DNA of 64,000 nt from NCBI GenBank assembly GCA_963746155.1, contig CAVVAB010000012.1, positions 496,001-560,000 of the forward strand. Direction: 5' to 3'. This DNA comes from AC-32 sp963746155. GTDB taxonomy: Bacteria > Actinomycetota > Thermoleophilia > Gaiellales > Gaiellaceae. The translations under genes and the position numbers were made by a program. This document shows positions 1 through 7,695 of the stretch, piece after piece (the stretch's first letter is position 1; each line of letters starts with the position of its first letter). The notes under the pieces are model-generated. The model ran no database searches. It worked only from the letters and a program-made list of their open reading frames with translations, and was not told the DNA's origin.

Positions 1-325
1 ACGCGCTGCCAGCGCCGGACCGGGACGGGCAGCTCGGCGAATGCGCGGACCGTGCCCGGCTCGCTGCGGATCGTCGCGGGCGAGGAGCTGGTGCGAACCT
101 GGGAGCCGCCCGACGGCGCTCCCAAGGTCCTTCTGCTCGGCATGCGGGTCGGCGCTCTGGAGCCGAAGCCCGGACGACCCCGACCTGCTCAGCGTCCGGC
201 TGGGAACGCTCGACGAGGACCCGGGCATCAGGCCGAGCTACCGCCAGTTCGTCGCGTACGCCGCGCCCTGGGAGCCGATCCCGGACGACGGGCTGCCGCG
301 CTATCCGGAACGGGTGCCTGCCTAG
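1..325 (+). CDS. GFA/CENP-V family protein, 3' part, frameshifted
   Basis: C-terminal part of a glutathione-dependent formaldehyde-activating (GFA) family protein; the 5' end lies outside the window. Two frames must be joined. Frame 1 (to about base 129) gives a CxxRTGTGSSA-like stretch and GEELVRTWEPP; frame 2 (from about 131) gives FCSACGSALWS, the family zinc-site signature, then VRLGTLDEDPGIRP and a proline-rich tail to the TAG at 323-325. One surplus C near 129-130 explains the break. GFA-fold proteins bind zinc through paired CxC/CxxC motifs, but most members have no proven substrate, so formaldehyde chemistry here is only possible. The stop codon shares a CTAG with the convergent HxlR gene. 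Confidence 0.72.
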   Translation, partial: RAASAGPGRAARRMRGPCPARCGSSRARSWCEPGSRPTALPRSFCSACGSALWSRSPDDPDLLSVRLGTLDEDPGIRPSYRQFVAYAAPWEPIPDDGLPRYPERVPA

Positions 326-948
326 GCAGGAACCGCTTCAGCCTCGACCGGGGTCGGCGCGACGGAGACGAGCTGCTCGAGGAGCGCGCGGTCGCCCGTG
401 ACCTTGACGTGGTCGAGGCTCTGGTCGACGAACATGTAGTAGATGCACTTCGGCTGGCCCTCGACGACGACGTCCGGATCCTCGATGGGGCCGGCCTGAG
501 CCTCGCCGTCCACGATCGACGAGACCTCGTCGCCGATCCGGAACTCGAAGCGGCCGGGCGGCGCGAGAGGCGCGAGGACCGTCTCGAGCGCGTTCTCGAG
601 CCAGCCCGGAAAGAGCTCCTCCGCGTCGCGCGGCGGCCCGAGCGAGCGCGCGCCCCAGAGAGCGAGCTCGCGGACGACCGGGCGCAGGGCCTGCCCGTAC
701 TCGGTCAGCTCGTAGACGCGCGAGGCCGCGGGGGGCGGAAGCGTCCGCTTCGCGACGATCCCGTGCGCCTCGAGGTCGCGCAGCCGCGACGCGAGGATGT
801 TGGTGCCGATCCCGGGGAGGCGGTCGGTGAGATCCGTGTAGCGCTTCGGGCCGTGCATCAGCTCGAGCACGACGAGTAGGCTCCACCGCTCGCCGACGAG
901 GCCGAGGGCGTGAGAGACGGGGCAGTACTGGTCGTAGCGCTTGCGCAT
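322..948 (-). CDS. HxlR-family transcriptional regulator
   Basis: A 208-residue regulator. The N-terminal ~100 residues form an HxlR/MarR-like winged helix: CPVSHALGLVGERWSLLVV at the start, then the recognition segment GIGTNILASRLRDLEAHGIV and a beta-wing. The C-terminal half (SCP2-like, from about residue 110) is an extension seen in many actinobacterial HxlR proteins and may bind a hydrophobic ligand. It is divergent from an MFS exporter, so local control of that exporter is the likely job (inference). The ATG has no Shine-Dalgarno sequence; a TACAAT box ends 7 nt upstream, so the message is probably leaderless. The stop overlaps that of the GFA gene. Confidence 0.88.
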   Translation of the reverse strand: MRKRYDQYCPVSHALGLVGERWSLLVVLELMHGPKRYTDLTDRLPGIGTNILASRLRDLEAHGIVAKRTLPPPAASRVYELTEYGQALRPVVRELALWGARSLGPPRDAEELFPGWLENALETVLAPLAPPGRFEFRIGDEVSSIVDGEAQAGPIEDPDVVVEGQPKCIYYMFVDQSLDHVKVTGDRALLEQLVSVAPTPVEAEAVPA

Positions 949-955
949 GCTTGCG

Positions 956-984
956 ATTGTAGCGCGTCTACTTGTCGATGTGAA
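956..984 (-). promoter_or_regulatory. Promoter of the HxlR gene (leaderless)
   Basis: On the minus strand TTCACA (979-984) is followed after 17 bp by TACAAT (956-961), and the ATG begins 7 nt further on. This is a good sigma-70-type fit and places the start of transcription at or next to the start codon. Confidence 0.6.
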
Positions 985-990
985 GGGAAC

Positions 991-1022
991 ACTTGCAAAA
1001 CAAAAGTAAGTTCTGCTAGTGT
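991..1022 (+). promoter_or_regulatory. Candidate MFS promoter with HxlR-type operator
   Basis: A dyad with ACTT/AAGT arms spans 991-1011. It covers a possible -35 (TTGCAA, 993-998) and the spacer to a -10-like TAGTGT (1017-1022, 18 bp spacing). It is the only clear dyad between the divergent HxlR and MFS genes, so it is the natural operator candidate. Confidence 0.4.
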
Positions 1023-1062
1023 GGCAGCCTTCGGAAGCGAACGACGGAAGGAAGTGGTGTAG

Positions 1063-2521
1063 ATGGTGGCTTCAGAAAGGCTCAAGTGGTACGCACTGAT
1101 CCTGCTGTGCATGACGCAGTTCGTGGTGGTGCTCGACATCGCCGTCGTCAACGTGGCCCTTCCGTCGATCCAGAAAGACCTTGGCTTCACGCAGGAGAAC
1201 CTGCAGTGGGTGATCAGCGCCTACGCGCTGGTCTTCGGCGGATTCATGCTGCTGGGCGGCCGCCTGGCGGACATCCTCGGCCGCAAGAGGGTCTTCATGG
1301 CCGGCCTCGTCATCTTCTCCGTGGGATCGCTGCTCTGCGGCCTGGCCTGGAACGAGGTGTCGCTGATCGGCGCCCGCGCGCTCCAGGGCCTCGGCGCCGC
1401 GACCATCACTCCGTCGGCGCTCTCGATCCTGACCCGCTCGTTCACCGAGGGCCGTGAGCGGAACATCGCGCTCGGCGCCTGGGGTGCCGTCGGCGGCTTC
1501 GGCGCTGCCGCAGGCGTCCTGATGGGCGGGATCCTCACCGACCTGCTCTCCTGGGAGTGGATCTTCTTCGTCAACGTCCCGATCGGCATCGCCGCCCTTG
1601 CCGTCTCGCCGTTCCTGCTCCGCGAGAGCAAGGACGCCGAGGGGCAGAGCCACGACATTCCGGGAGCGGTGCTCGTCACCTCCGGCCTCGTCGCGCTCGT
1701 TCTGGGGATCACCCAGGGGCACGGCTGGGGCTGGGAATCCGCGAGAACGATCGGGACCTTCGCCGTCTCGGCAGCTCTCCTCGATCGCGTTCGCGGTCTG
1801 GGAGCAGCGGGAGCGGCAGCCGCTGGTTCCGTTCTCCATCTTCCGGCTCCAGACGCTGACCGCCGCGAACATCGCCGGGTTCATCATGGGCACGGCGCTG
1901 TTCTCGATGTTCCTGATCCTGACGCTGTACATGCAGGAGGTGCTCGGGTTCTCGCCGCTGAAGACCGGGGTCGGCTACCTGGCGGTCGCCGGCACCGCGA
2001 TCATCTGGGCGAACGTCGCGGCATGGGCCGTGAACCGGATCGGCGTCAAGCCCGTCCTGGTCCTCGGGATGGCCCTGCTCACGGCCGGGCTGCTCTTCTT
2101 CACGCAGGTCTCGGTCAACGGGAGCTACTGGGCCGATCTCTTCCCGGGCTTCCTGATCCTCGGCGTCGCGATCCCGTTCGCGTTCGTCCCGATCACGATC
2201 GCCGCTCTCGCGGGCACCAAGCCGCAGGAGGCGGGGCTCGCGTCGGGCCTGATCAACACCTCGCAGCAGATCGGCGGGGCGGTCGGCATCGCGATCCTCT
2301 CCACGATTGCGGTGACGACCTCCGACAACGCGGTCGCATCCGGGACGAAGGTGCCGGTCGCGCTCACGGACGGCTTCGTCAACGCGTTCTGGGCCGGGGC
2401 CGCGATCGCCTTCGTCGGGCTCCTCGTCTCGATCTTCGTCGTGCGGAGCCGCGACCTGAAGCCGCAGGAGACGCCTTCGGATCTCCCGATCGGCGGGCCT
2501 GCGCTCGAGGAAGCGGCCTAG
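1063..2521 (+). CDS. MFS drug exporter (DHA2/EmrB-QacA type), frameshifted
   Basis: An integral membrane H+-coupled exporter of the 14-helix DHA2 family. The first segment carries the motif-A-like LGGRLADILGRKRVF and the motif-C-like GAWGAVGGFGAAAGVLMGG. After about base 1783 the frame changes by one base and continues with helices such as GFIMGTALFSMFLILTLYMQ and ASGLINTSQQIGGAVGIAI, ending GPALEEAA. A surplus G (CTC CTC G ATC GCG) explains the shift; joined, the product is about 485 residues, normal for the family. ATG 1063 follows a purine-rich GGAAGG. Divergence from an HxlR regulator suggests inducible efflux of a toxic or aromatic compound; the substrate cannot be read from sequence. 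Confidence 0.85.
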
Positions 2522-3541
2522 AGCTCGAGGCCGGCCGGATCCGGGAAGCGCGCCTGGACGCCCCAGCCGCCGAAGTCCTCGGACACCGCGAACACCAGCT
2601 CGTTCTCCCCTTCCACCAGGGGGAGGACGAGCTGGTCGTAGTAGCCGATGCTGCCGAGGAAGCGGTAGTCGCGTGACCGGTACGTGTCGTCGCCGCGGTA
2701 CAGCGGCCGGCCGTTGAGGTAGACGACCGCCCGGTCGCTGAAGCCGAAGTCGAGCGCCTTCGTCTGGGCGGTCGGAGACCGAATCTCCGCCCGGGCGAGG
2801 ACGGTGTTCTTGCCGTCGCGGATGCCGTTCACCTTCGAGAGGTCGGCGAGGCCCGACGGCTCGCTCGGCAGGTGCGTCCACGATCGGCCCTCGAAGCTCT
2901 CGGCGATCGCGTCCTCCGGGAACGGGTCGGAGATCCGACCAGCCGGGAACGATCCCCTCGAGCGCCGCGGCGGGCGGGAGCTCGTCGAGCGCAACGCTCC
3001 CCGGGGAGTAGGCGAAGTTCGACAGGTGGATCGGCGGGCCGCCGACGAAGACGCCGACCTTTCCCGCCTCGGGTCGCCGCTTTAGCTCGCGGACCCGGAG
3101 CGCCGGCGTCTCCAGGTCGGCGACGTAGATCTCCGCCCGCGCGCCCGAGAACACGACCCGGATGCGAAACCACTCGTCGAGGGGGAACGGGATCGGCGCC
3201 CAGAAGCCCTCACCGTGGTAGAGCTGCCAGCTCGAGATCGCGTTGAAGACAGGCGTGTACTGGATCGCGTCGGGGTTGCCCGTCTGGTGGGGCCGCACGA
3301 AGAACGATTCGAAGTTCTCGTCGTCCTGGACGCGCCAGACCACGCCGTGGAACCCGCGGTCAGGCCCAACTGCGAGGTCGACCTCGATCGCTCCGTCCAC
3401 CAGCTCGACGTCCGCGACGGTCGCTGTCGAGCTCTCGAGGTAGAGGCACTCCCGCCCCAGGTGCTCGGTCAGGCGCCGCTCGGCCGGCTCCCAGTCCCAG
3501 AGCTCGGTCTCGAACGGGACGGCCTGTCGCTCTCCGCTCAG
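2518..3541 (-). CDS. Concanavalin-like (DUF1080/LamG-type) protein, frameshifted
   Basis: Predicted beta-sandwich protein of about 340 residues, no signal peptide. The first part contains RGFHGVVWRVQDDENFESFF and GNPDAIQYTPVFNAISSWQL, typical of concanavalin A-like or DUF1080-like domains. After a one-base shift near 2938 it continues to a jelly-roll-like tail (VVYLNGRPLYRGDDTYRSRD) ending DPAGLEL. It directly follows the VAO flavoprotein, with which it is probably co-transcribed. No ATG, GTG or TTG lies where the fold should begin; a CTG overlapping the VAO stop (CTGA) is the only coupled candidate. Function unknown. The stop shares CTAG with the convergent MFS gene. Confidence 0.62.
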
Positions 3542-5121
3542 CGCTCGGGCCGCATCGACTTCGGCCAGATGCCGTGTCTCCCCGGCATCAGGATCCCGTT
3601 CGGGTCGAGCGCGTCCTTGATCGTCTCCGTGAACCGCCGGTACGCGTGGTTGTTGAAGCTGTACTGCTCGGCGGCGAGGTCCATGAAATCGAGGTGCGCC
3701 CGGTACTCGCCGTACCCGGCCGCGCCCGCCTCCTTGACGAGCACCTTGCAGGCGTCGTAGGCGCCGCGCACCTGAGGCTCGTTCGTCGTGTCGAAGATGA
3801 CCAGCGTGATGTGGACGAAGGAGCGCGCGTTGATCGGGATCAGCGCGGCCATGTAGTCGAGGTTCGCCTTCTTCTCGATCCCGTCGCGGAGCAATCCGCA
3901 CAGCTCGACTGCGTTGGTGCCCGTCAGCGGAGAGACCGGGGAGAAGCCGACATGGCCGCCGGCCTCGCCTCCGTACCAGGCTGTCTGGGCGTTCAGATCG
4001 AGGCTCGGGATGCCCGCCTGGACGCGCTCGACCGGGTTCTCGATCTTCTCGTACTCGTCCGCGCCGTACTTCGCGCCCGTGACCTCGGCGCCCTCGATCC
4101 GCTCGAAGGCCGCCTTGACCTTCTTGAATTTGTGGTCGACGACGGGCTCGTCGCCGAGCAGCGTGAAGCGCATGACCCAGCGGCCGACGTCGAGCTCCTT
4201 CGCGACCCTGTCGATCACCTCGTCCGGCAACGGCTCCTCGCTGTCGCTCCATTGCGACCGGCTCGAGAAGACCGCGGCCAGGAGCAGCGTGTTCAGGATC
4301 TGCGGGACCATCCGGATCGTCTCGTCGAGCATCAGCTCGCGGAGTGTGTCGACGACGGCAGCCAGGTCGTCGTCCTTCCAGACCTTCAGCCAGCAAGGCA
4401 TGTAGCACTCGGGTGTGGGCAGGAGCCAGACGCCCATCTTCGTGACGATCCCGTAGTTCGACTGCATGAAGAGCTGGTCGGGGGTCGGCCCGAGCCCGCG
4501 CTTGTAGACGTACGCGGCCTTGCCGTTCGGCAGCCCGCCGCCCCCCGTCCGCATGACCGTGCCGTCCGGGAGCACGACCTCCATCCCGCATTGCATTCCC
4601 TGGTCGATGCCGTAGGGGAGGTAGGTGATGCCGTGGTCGAGCGTGTTGCCGACGATGCTGCCCCAGCCGAGGTCGGGGACCGAGAGCCGCAGCTTGTGCC
4701 CGCCGGCCTGGATCGCGTCGTACAGGTCGAACCAGCGCACGCCCGGCTCGACGACGGCGTACGCGGATTCCTCGTTGATCTCGAGCACGCGGTTCATGCG
4801 GCGGAGGTTGACGACGACCGAGCCGCGCACCCGCGGCGACGAGCCCCCGTAGCCGTTGTTCTTGCCGACACCGGAGACCCAAATGGGCACCTTGTGGTCG
4901 TTCGCGATCCGGAGGATCTCCTGGACCTCCTCGACGGTCTCGGGCTGGACGACGGCCGAGGCCTCGTAGTCGTCCCAGCCGCTGTACCAGAAGGGATCCC
5001 GGAACTCGAGCAGGTCCTCCTCGGAGGTCAGCACGTGCTCCGAACCGACGGCGGCCACGAACTCGTCGAGCGCGCGGGAGAGCGCTTGCTCGGACAGATC
5101 GGGCGGAAGAGTAACGGTCAC
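3538..5121 (-). CDS. Vanillyl-alcohol oxidase / 4-cresol dehydrogenase family flavoprotein
   Basis: A 527-residue FAD enzyme. The N-terminal PCMH domain has VVQPETVEEVQEILRIAND and WVSGVGKNNGYGGSSPRV; the C-terminal cap/substrate domain ends GILMPGRHGIWP. His about 476, in GYGEYRAHLDFM, sits where eugenol oxidase has its covalent FAD histidine. Family members oxidise para-substituted phenols (vanillyl alcohol, eugenol, 4-alkylphenols) through a quinone methide; whether this one uses O2 or another acceptor is not visible. GTG 5121 has a near-perfect Shine-Dalgarno (GGAGGTGAT, 7-nt spacing to start). Divergent from an aromatic hydroxylase and close to ech and the O-demethylase, which fits lignin-monomer use. 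Confidence 0.9.
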   Translation of the reverse strand: MTVTLPPDLSEQALSRALDEFVAAVGSEHVLTSEEDLLEFRDPFWYSGWDDYEASAVVQPETVEEVQEILRIANDHKVPIWVSGVGKNNGYGGSSPRVRGSVVVNLRRMNRVLEINEESAYAVVEPGVRWFDLYDAIQAGGHKLRLSVPDLGWGSIVGNTLDHGITYLPYGIDQGMQCGMEVVLPDGTVMRTGGGGLPNGKAAYVYKRGLGPTPDQLFMQSNYGIVTKMGVWLLPTPECYMPCWLKVWKDDDLAAVVDTLRELMLDETIRMVPQILNTLLLAAVFSSRSQWSDSEEPLPDEVIDRVAKELDVGRWVMRFTLLGDEPVVDHKFKKVKAAFERIEGAEVTGAKYGADEYEKIENPVERVQAGIPSLDLNAQTAWYGGEAGGHVGFSPVSPLTGTNAVELCGLLRDGIEKKANLDYMAALIPINARSFVHITLVIFDTTNEPQVRGAYDACKVLVKEAGAAGYGEYRAHLDFMDLAAEQYSFNNHAYRRFTETIKDALDPNGILMPGRHGIWPKSMRPER

Positions 5122-5166
5122 GCGATCACCTCCAGCTTCATCGAGCGGTTGCGCGAGCATACGGCC

Positions 5167-5172
5167 TACAGT
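5167..5172 (+). promoter_or_regulatory. -10 box of the FAD monooxygenase gene
   Basis: TACAGT ends 9 nt before the GTG at 5182 and there is no Shine-Dalgarno, suggesting a leaderless or near-leaderless message. Confidence 0.35.
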
Positions 5173-5181
5173 TCGCGCCCG

Positions 5182-6387
5182 GTGACGCAGAACGACGTCT
5201 CCATCGCGATCGTGGGCGCCGGCATCGGTGGCCTGACGGCTGCGCTGTCGCTCTACCGCGCCGGCTTCGACGTGCAGGTGTACGAGCAGGCGAGCACGGT
5301 CAGCGAGGTCGGCGCCGGGATCCAGGTCAGCCCGAACGCGTCCCGCGTCCTCCACGGCCTGGGCCTCGCGGACGACCTGGCCGAGATGGGCGTACGGCCG
5401 CTCGCGTGGCACCAGCGTCGCTGGCAGGACGGCCGGACCCTCGTCCGCGCGCCGCTCGGAGACGCGGTCGTCGAGGCGTTCGGCTTCCCGCAGTACCAGA
5501 TGCACCGCGCCGATCTGCTCGCGACGCTCCTGCGGGCCCTTCCGGCGGAGCGTGTGCATGTCGGGCACCGGCTCGTCGGCCTGACCGACCACGGCGACCG
5601 GGTCGAGGCGCGGTTCGAGAGCGGCGACGGGGTGACCGCGGACGTGCTGGTCGGCGCCGACGGGATCCACTCGGCTGTGCGGGAGATCCTGTTCGGCCCG
5701 CAGGACGCGCACTTCACCGGCTGCGCCGCCTACCGCGGCCTGATCCCGTCCGAGCGACTCGCCCACCTCGAGCTCGAGGTCACCTCACAGGTCTGGATGG
5801 GCCCGGGCAGGCACTTCGTCCACTACTACGTCCAGGCCGAGCGTCTGGTCAACTTCGTCGCCGTCGTCGAAGAGGACAGCTGGACGCGCGAGTCGTGGAC
5901 CGACCAGGGCGACCTCGCCGCCGCGCTTGCCGAGTACGACGGCTGGCATCCGCAGGTGCGGACGATCCTGGGCTCGGTCGACAGGACGTTCGTGTGGGCG
6001 CTGTTCGACCGCGCGCCGCTCGTGCGCTGGTCTGTCGGCCGCGTCACGCTGCTCGGCGACGCATGTCACCCGATGCTGCCGTTCATGGCCCAGGGCGCGG
6101 CGCAGGCGGTCGAGGACGGGGCGACGCTCACCGCGTGCCTGCTCCGGGACCGGGAAGACATCCCGGAGGCCTTGCGGCTCTACGAGGAACTTCGCCTCCC
6201 GCGCGCCTCGAAGATCCAGGGGCTCTCCGCCGCGAACAAGATCCGCTTCCACCTCCCGGACGGGCCCGAGCAGCAGGAGCGCGACGAGCAGATGGCGAGC
6301 GGCTCGACCGACTGGTCGCTGAAGGCGGTCGCGTGGGTCTATGGCCACGACGCCGCCGACATCGACGCAGTGGAGAGAGCCGTCTAA
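5182..6387 (+). CDS. FAD-dependent aromatic monooxygenase (salicylate / 3-hydroxybenzoate hydroxylase type)
   Basis: A 401-residue class A flavin hydroxylase. It has the N-terminal dinucleotide fold AIVGAGIGGLTAALSLYRAG, the DG-type motif VGADGIHSAVR (about residue 160), and the FAD-ribityl GD motif VTLLGDACHPMLPFMAQGA (about residue 290). These order it with salicylate 1-hydroxylase, 3-hydroxybenzoate 6-hydroxylase and 6-hydroxynicotinate 3-monooxygenase, which hydroxylate (some decarboxylating) aromatic acids using NAD(P)H and O2. The exact substrate is not decided by sequence. GTG 5182 matches the family N-terminus; no Shine-Dalgarno is present. Divergent from the VAO gene by 60 bp. Confidence 0.88.
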   Translation: MTQNDVSIAIVGAGIGGLTAALSLYRAGFDVQVYEQASTVSEVGAGIQVSPNASRVLHGLGLADDLAEMGVRPLAWHQRRWQDGRTLVRAPLGDAVVEAFGFPQYQMHRADLLATLLRALPAERVHVGHRLVGLTDHGDRVEARFESGDGVTADVLVGADGIHSAVREILFGPQDAHFTGCAAYRGLIPSERLAHLELEVTSQVWMGPGRHFVHYYVQAERLVNFVAVVEEDSWTRESWTDQGDLAAALAEYDGWHPQVRTILGSVDRTFVWALFDRAPLVRWSVGRVTLLGDACHPMLPFMAQGAAQAVEDGATLTACLLRDREDIPEALRLYEELRLPRASKIQGLSAANKIRFHLPDGPEQQERDEQMASGSTDWSLKAVAWVYGHDAADIDAVERAV

Positions 6388-6390
6388 GAT
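6385..6390 (+). promoter_or_regulatory. -10 box overlapping the upstream stop codon
   Basis: TAAGAT contains the TAA stop of the monooxygenase and ends 6 nt before the ATG at 6397. The same arrangement (TAAGGT over a stop) occurs at 40577. Confidence 0.4.
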
Positions 6391-6396
6391 CGCCAA

Positions 6397-6810
6397 ATGG
6401 CGCGCGGCGACCAGAAGTACGAGCTGATCCAGTCGGTTCCGCTCTTCTCTGAGTGCACCGGCGACGAGCTGGAGGCGATTGCGAGCTCGGCCGACCTGAT
6501 CGACGTGCCCGCCGGGATGGAGCTCGTTACGCAGGGCAAGAGCACGAACGAGCTTGTCGCCATCGCCGCGGGCTCGGTGGCGGTGACGAAGGACGGCGAG
6601 CAGGTCGCGACCCTCGGGGCAGGCGACTTCTTCGGCGAGATCGCGCTGATCACCGGCGCGCCGCGAACGGCGACCGTGACCGCGTCAGAGCCCAGCACGC
6701 TCCTCGTGCTGAGCGATCGCGAGTTCTGGCGGCTCGCGAAGGAGAATCCCGCGCTACCGAGCGCCGTGCTCAAGGTCTTCGCGGAGCGTCTCCACCCCGA
6801 AAACCTGTGA
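6397..6810 (+). CDS. Cyclic nucleotide-binding (CRP-type) domain protein
   Basis: A 137-residue single-domain protein with the cNMP-binding beta-roll: LIQSVPLFSECTGDELEAIA, then the phosphate-binding cassette FFGEIALITGAPRTATVTA (classic FGExALLxxxxRxAxVxA pattern, Arg present). It lacks the helix-turn-helix of CRP/FNR regulators and has no kinase or channel domain, so it can bind a nucleotide but its output is unknown. It follows the monooxygenase after 9 bp but seems to have its own leaderless promoter. Convergent with ech, only 1 bp apart. Confidence 0.85.
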   Translation: MARGDQKYELIQSVPLFSECTGDELEAIASSADLIDVPAGMELVTQGKSTNELVAIAAGSVAVTKDGEQVATLGAGDFFGEIALITGAPRTATVTASEPSTLLVLSDREFWRLAKENPALPSAVLKVFAERLHPENL

Positions 6811-6811
6811 G

Positions 6812-7636
6812 CTAGCTGCGCTTGTAAGTCTCGAGCCCGGGCCTGATCGACTTGTCGTCGAGGAACTGCGCGAGGCCCTGCTCGCGGCCGCGCTCGGCGT
6901 CGAGGAACTGCGACTGCTCGAGCTTGGCGTAGAGGTAGTCCTCGGCGGTGTCCCAGCTCATCGTCTGCGCGTGCTTGAACCCGAGCTTGGCCGCCCGGAG
7001 CACGACCGGGTTCTTCTCCAGCAGCTCGCGCGCGAGTGACTCGACCTCGCGGCGCAGGCGCTCGAGCGGGACGCTCCAGTTGACGAGTCCCATCTCCGCG
7101 GCCGTGCGGCCGTCGAACGTGCGCCCGGTCATGATGTAGAGCAGCGCCTGGCGGCCGCCGACGGTCTCTCCGAGGCCGCGGCTGACGAGGCTTCCGGGCG
7201 GGATCCCCCAGTTGATCTCGGAGAGGCCGAACGTCGCCTCGTCCGCCGCGACGGCGAGATCGCAGGCGCAGAGTGGCGTGAACGCGCCGCCGAAGCACCA
7301 GCCGTTCACCATCGCGATCGTCGCCTTCGGGTACGTGCGGAGCAGCCGCCACTGCCAGTAGTTCGAGTCGCGGCGGACGCGCCGCTGGACGTGCTCGGGC
7401 TGCTCGTCGACCTCCCGGAAGTACTCCTTCAGGTCCATCCCCGCCGAGAACGAGTCGCCGGCGCCCGTCAGCACGAGCACACCGCAGTTGTCGTTCGCGT
7501 CGAGGTCGAGCAGAACCTGAACCATCTCGGCGTTCAGGGCCGGGTTCATCGCGTTGCGTTTCTCGGGCCGGTCGAGCGTGACCCAGGCGATCCCGTCGTC
7601 GAGCTCGACGGTCACGTTCTCGTAGTTGGACGCCAC
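6812..7636 (-). CDS. ech: Feruloyl-CoA / p-hydroxycinnamoyl-CoA hydratase-lyase
   Basis: A 274-residue crotonase-fold enzyme that hydrates and then cleaves feruloyl-, caffeoyl- or p-coumaroyl-CoA to acetyl-CoA and the aromatic aldehyde (vanillin from ferulate). The match to known Ech/FCHL proteins is long and specific: GAGDSFSAGMDLKEYFREVD, MVNGWCFGGAFTPLCACDLA, ATFGLSEINWGIPPG with the catalytic Glu and Trp, EDYLYAKL with the active-site Tyr, and the tail QFLDDKSIRPGLETYKR. The length equals the family's (about 276). GTG 7636 follows a TAATCT box by 7 nt with no Shine-Dalgarno, so it is probably leaderless. Divergent from the LigM-type O-demethylase, the next-but-one step for ferulate. Confidence 0.95.
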   Translation of the reverse strand: MASNYENVTVELDDGIAWVTLDRPEKRNAMNPALNAEMVQVLLDLDANDNCGVLVLTGAGDSFSAGMDLKEYFREVDEQPEHVQRRVRRDSNYWQWRLLRTYPKATIAMVNGWCFGGAFTPLCACDLAVAADEATFGLSEINWGIPPGSLVSRGLGETVGGRQALLYIMTGRTFDGRTAAEMGLVNWSVPLERLRREVESLARELLEKNPVVLRAAKLGFKHAQTMSWDTAEDYLYAKLEQSQFLDAERGREQGLAQFLDDKSIRPGLETYKRS

Positions 7637-7653
7637 GAGCCGTAGATTAGACT
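7626..7653. promoter_or_regulatory. Bidirectional promoter, ech / O-demethylase
   Basis: The block AGATTAGACT at 7644-7653 reads as TAATCT on the minus strand (7 nt before the ech GTG) and as TAGACT on the plus strand (7648-7653), sharing the central TA. For the plus direction TTGGAC (7626-7631) lies 16 bp upstream. The two genes would therefore fire from one symmetric element. Confidence 0.5.
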
Positions 7654-7695
7654 GGCCGCGTCGCGGCACGAGTGTCCTGTCACGGAGGGAGAGCC

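Noticed and set aside
1709..4882. Very long open frame on the minus strand over the MFS, DUF1080-like and VAO genes
   Set aside because: High-GC shadow; only the DUF1080-like part of this frame is real.
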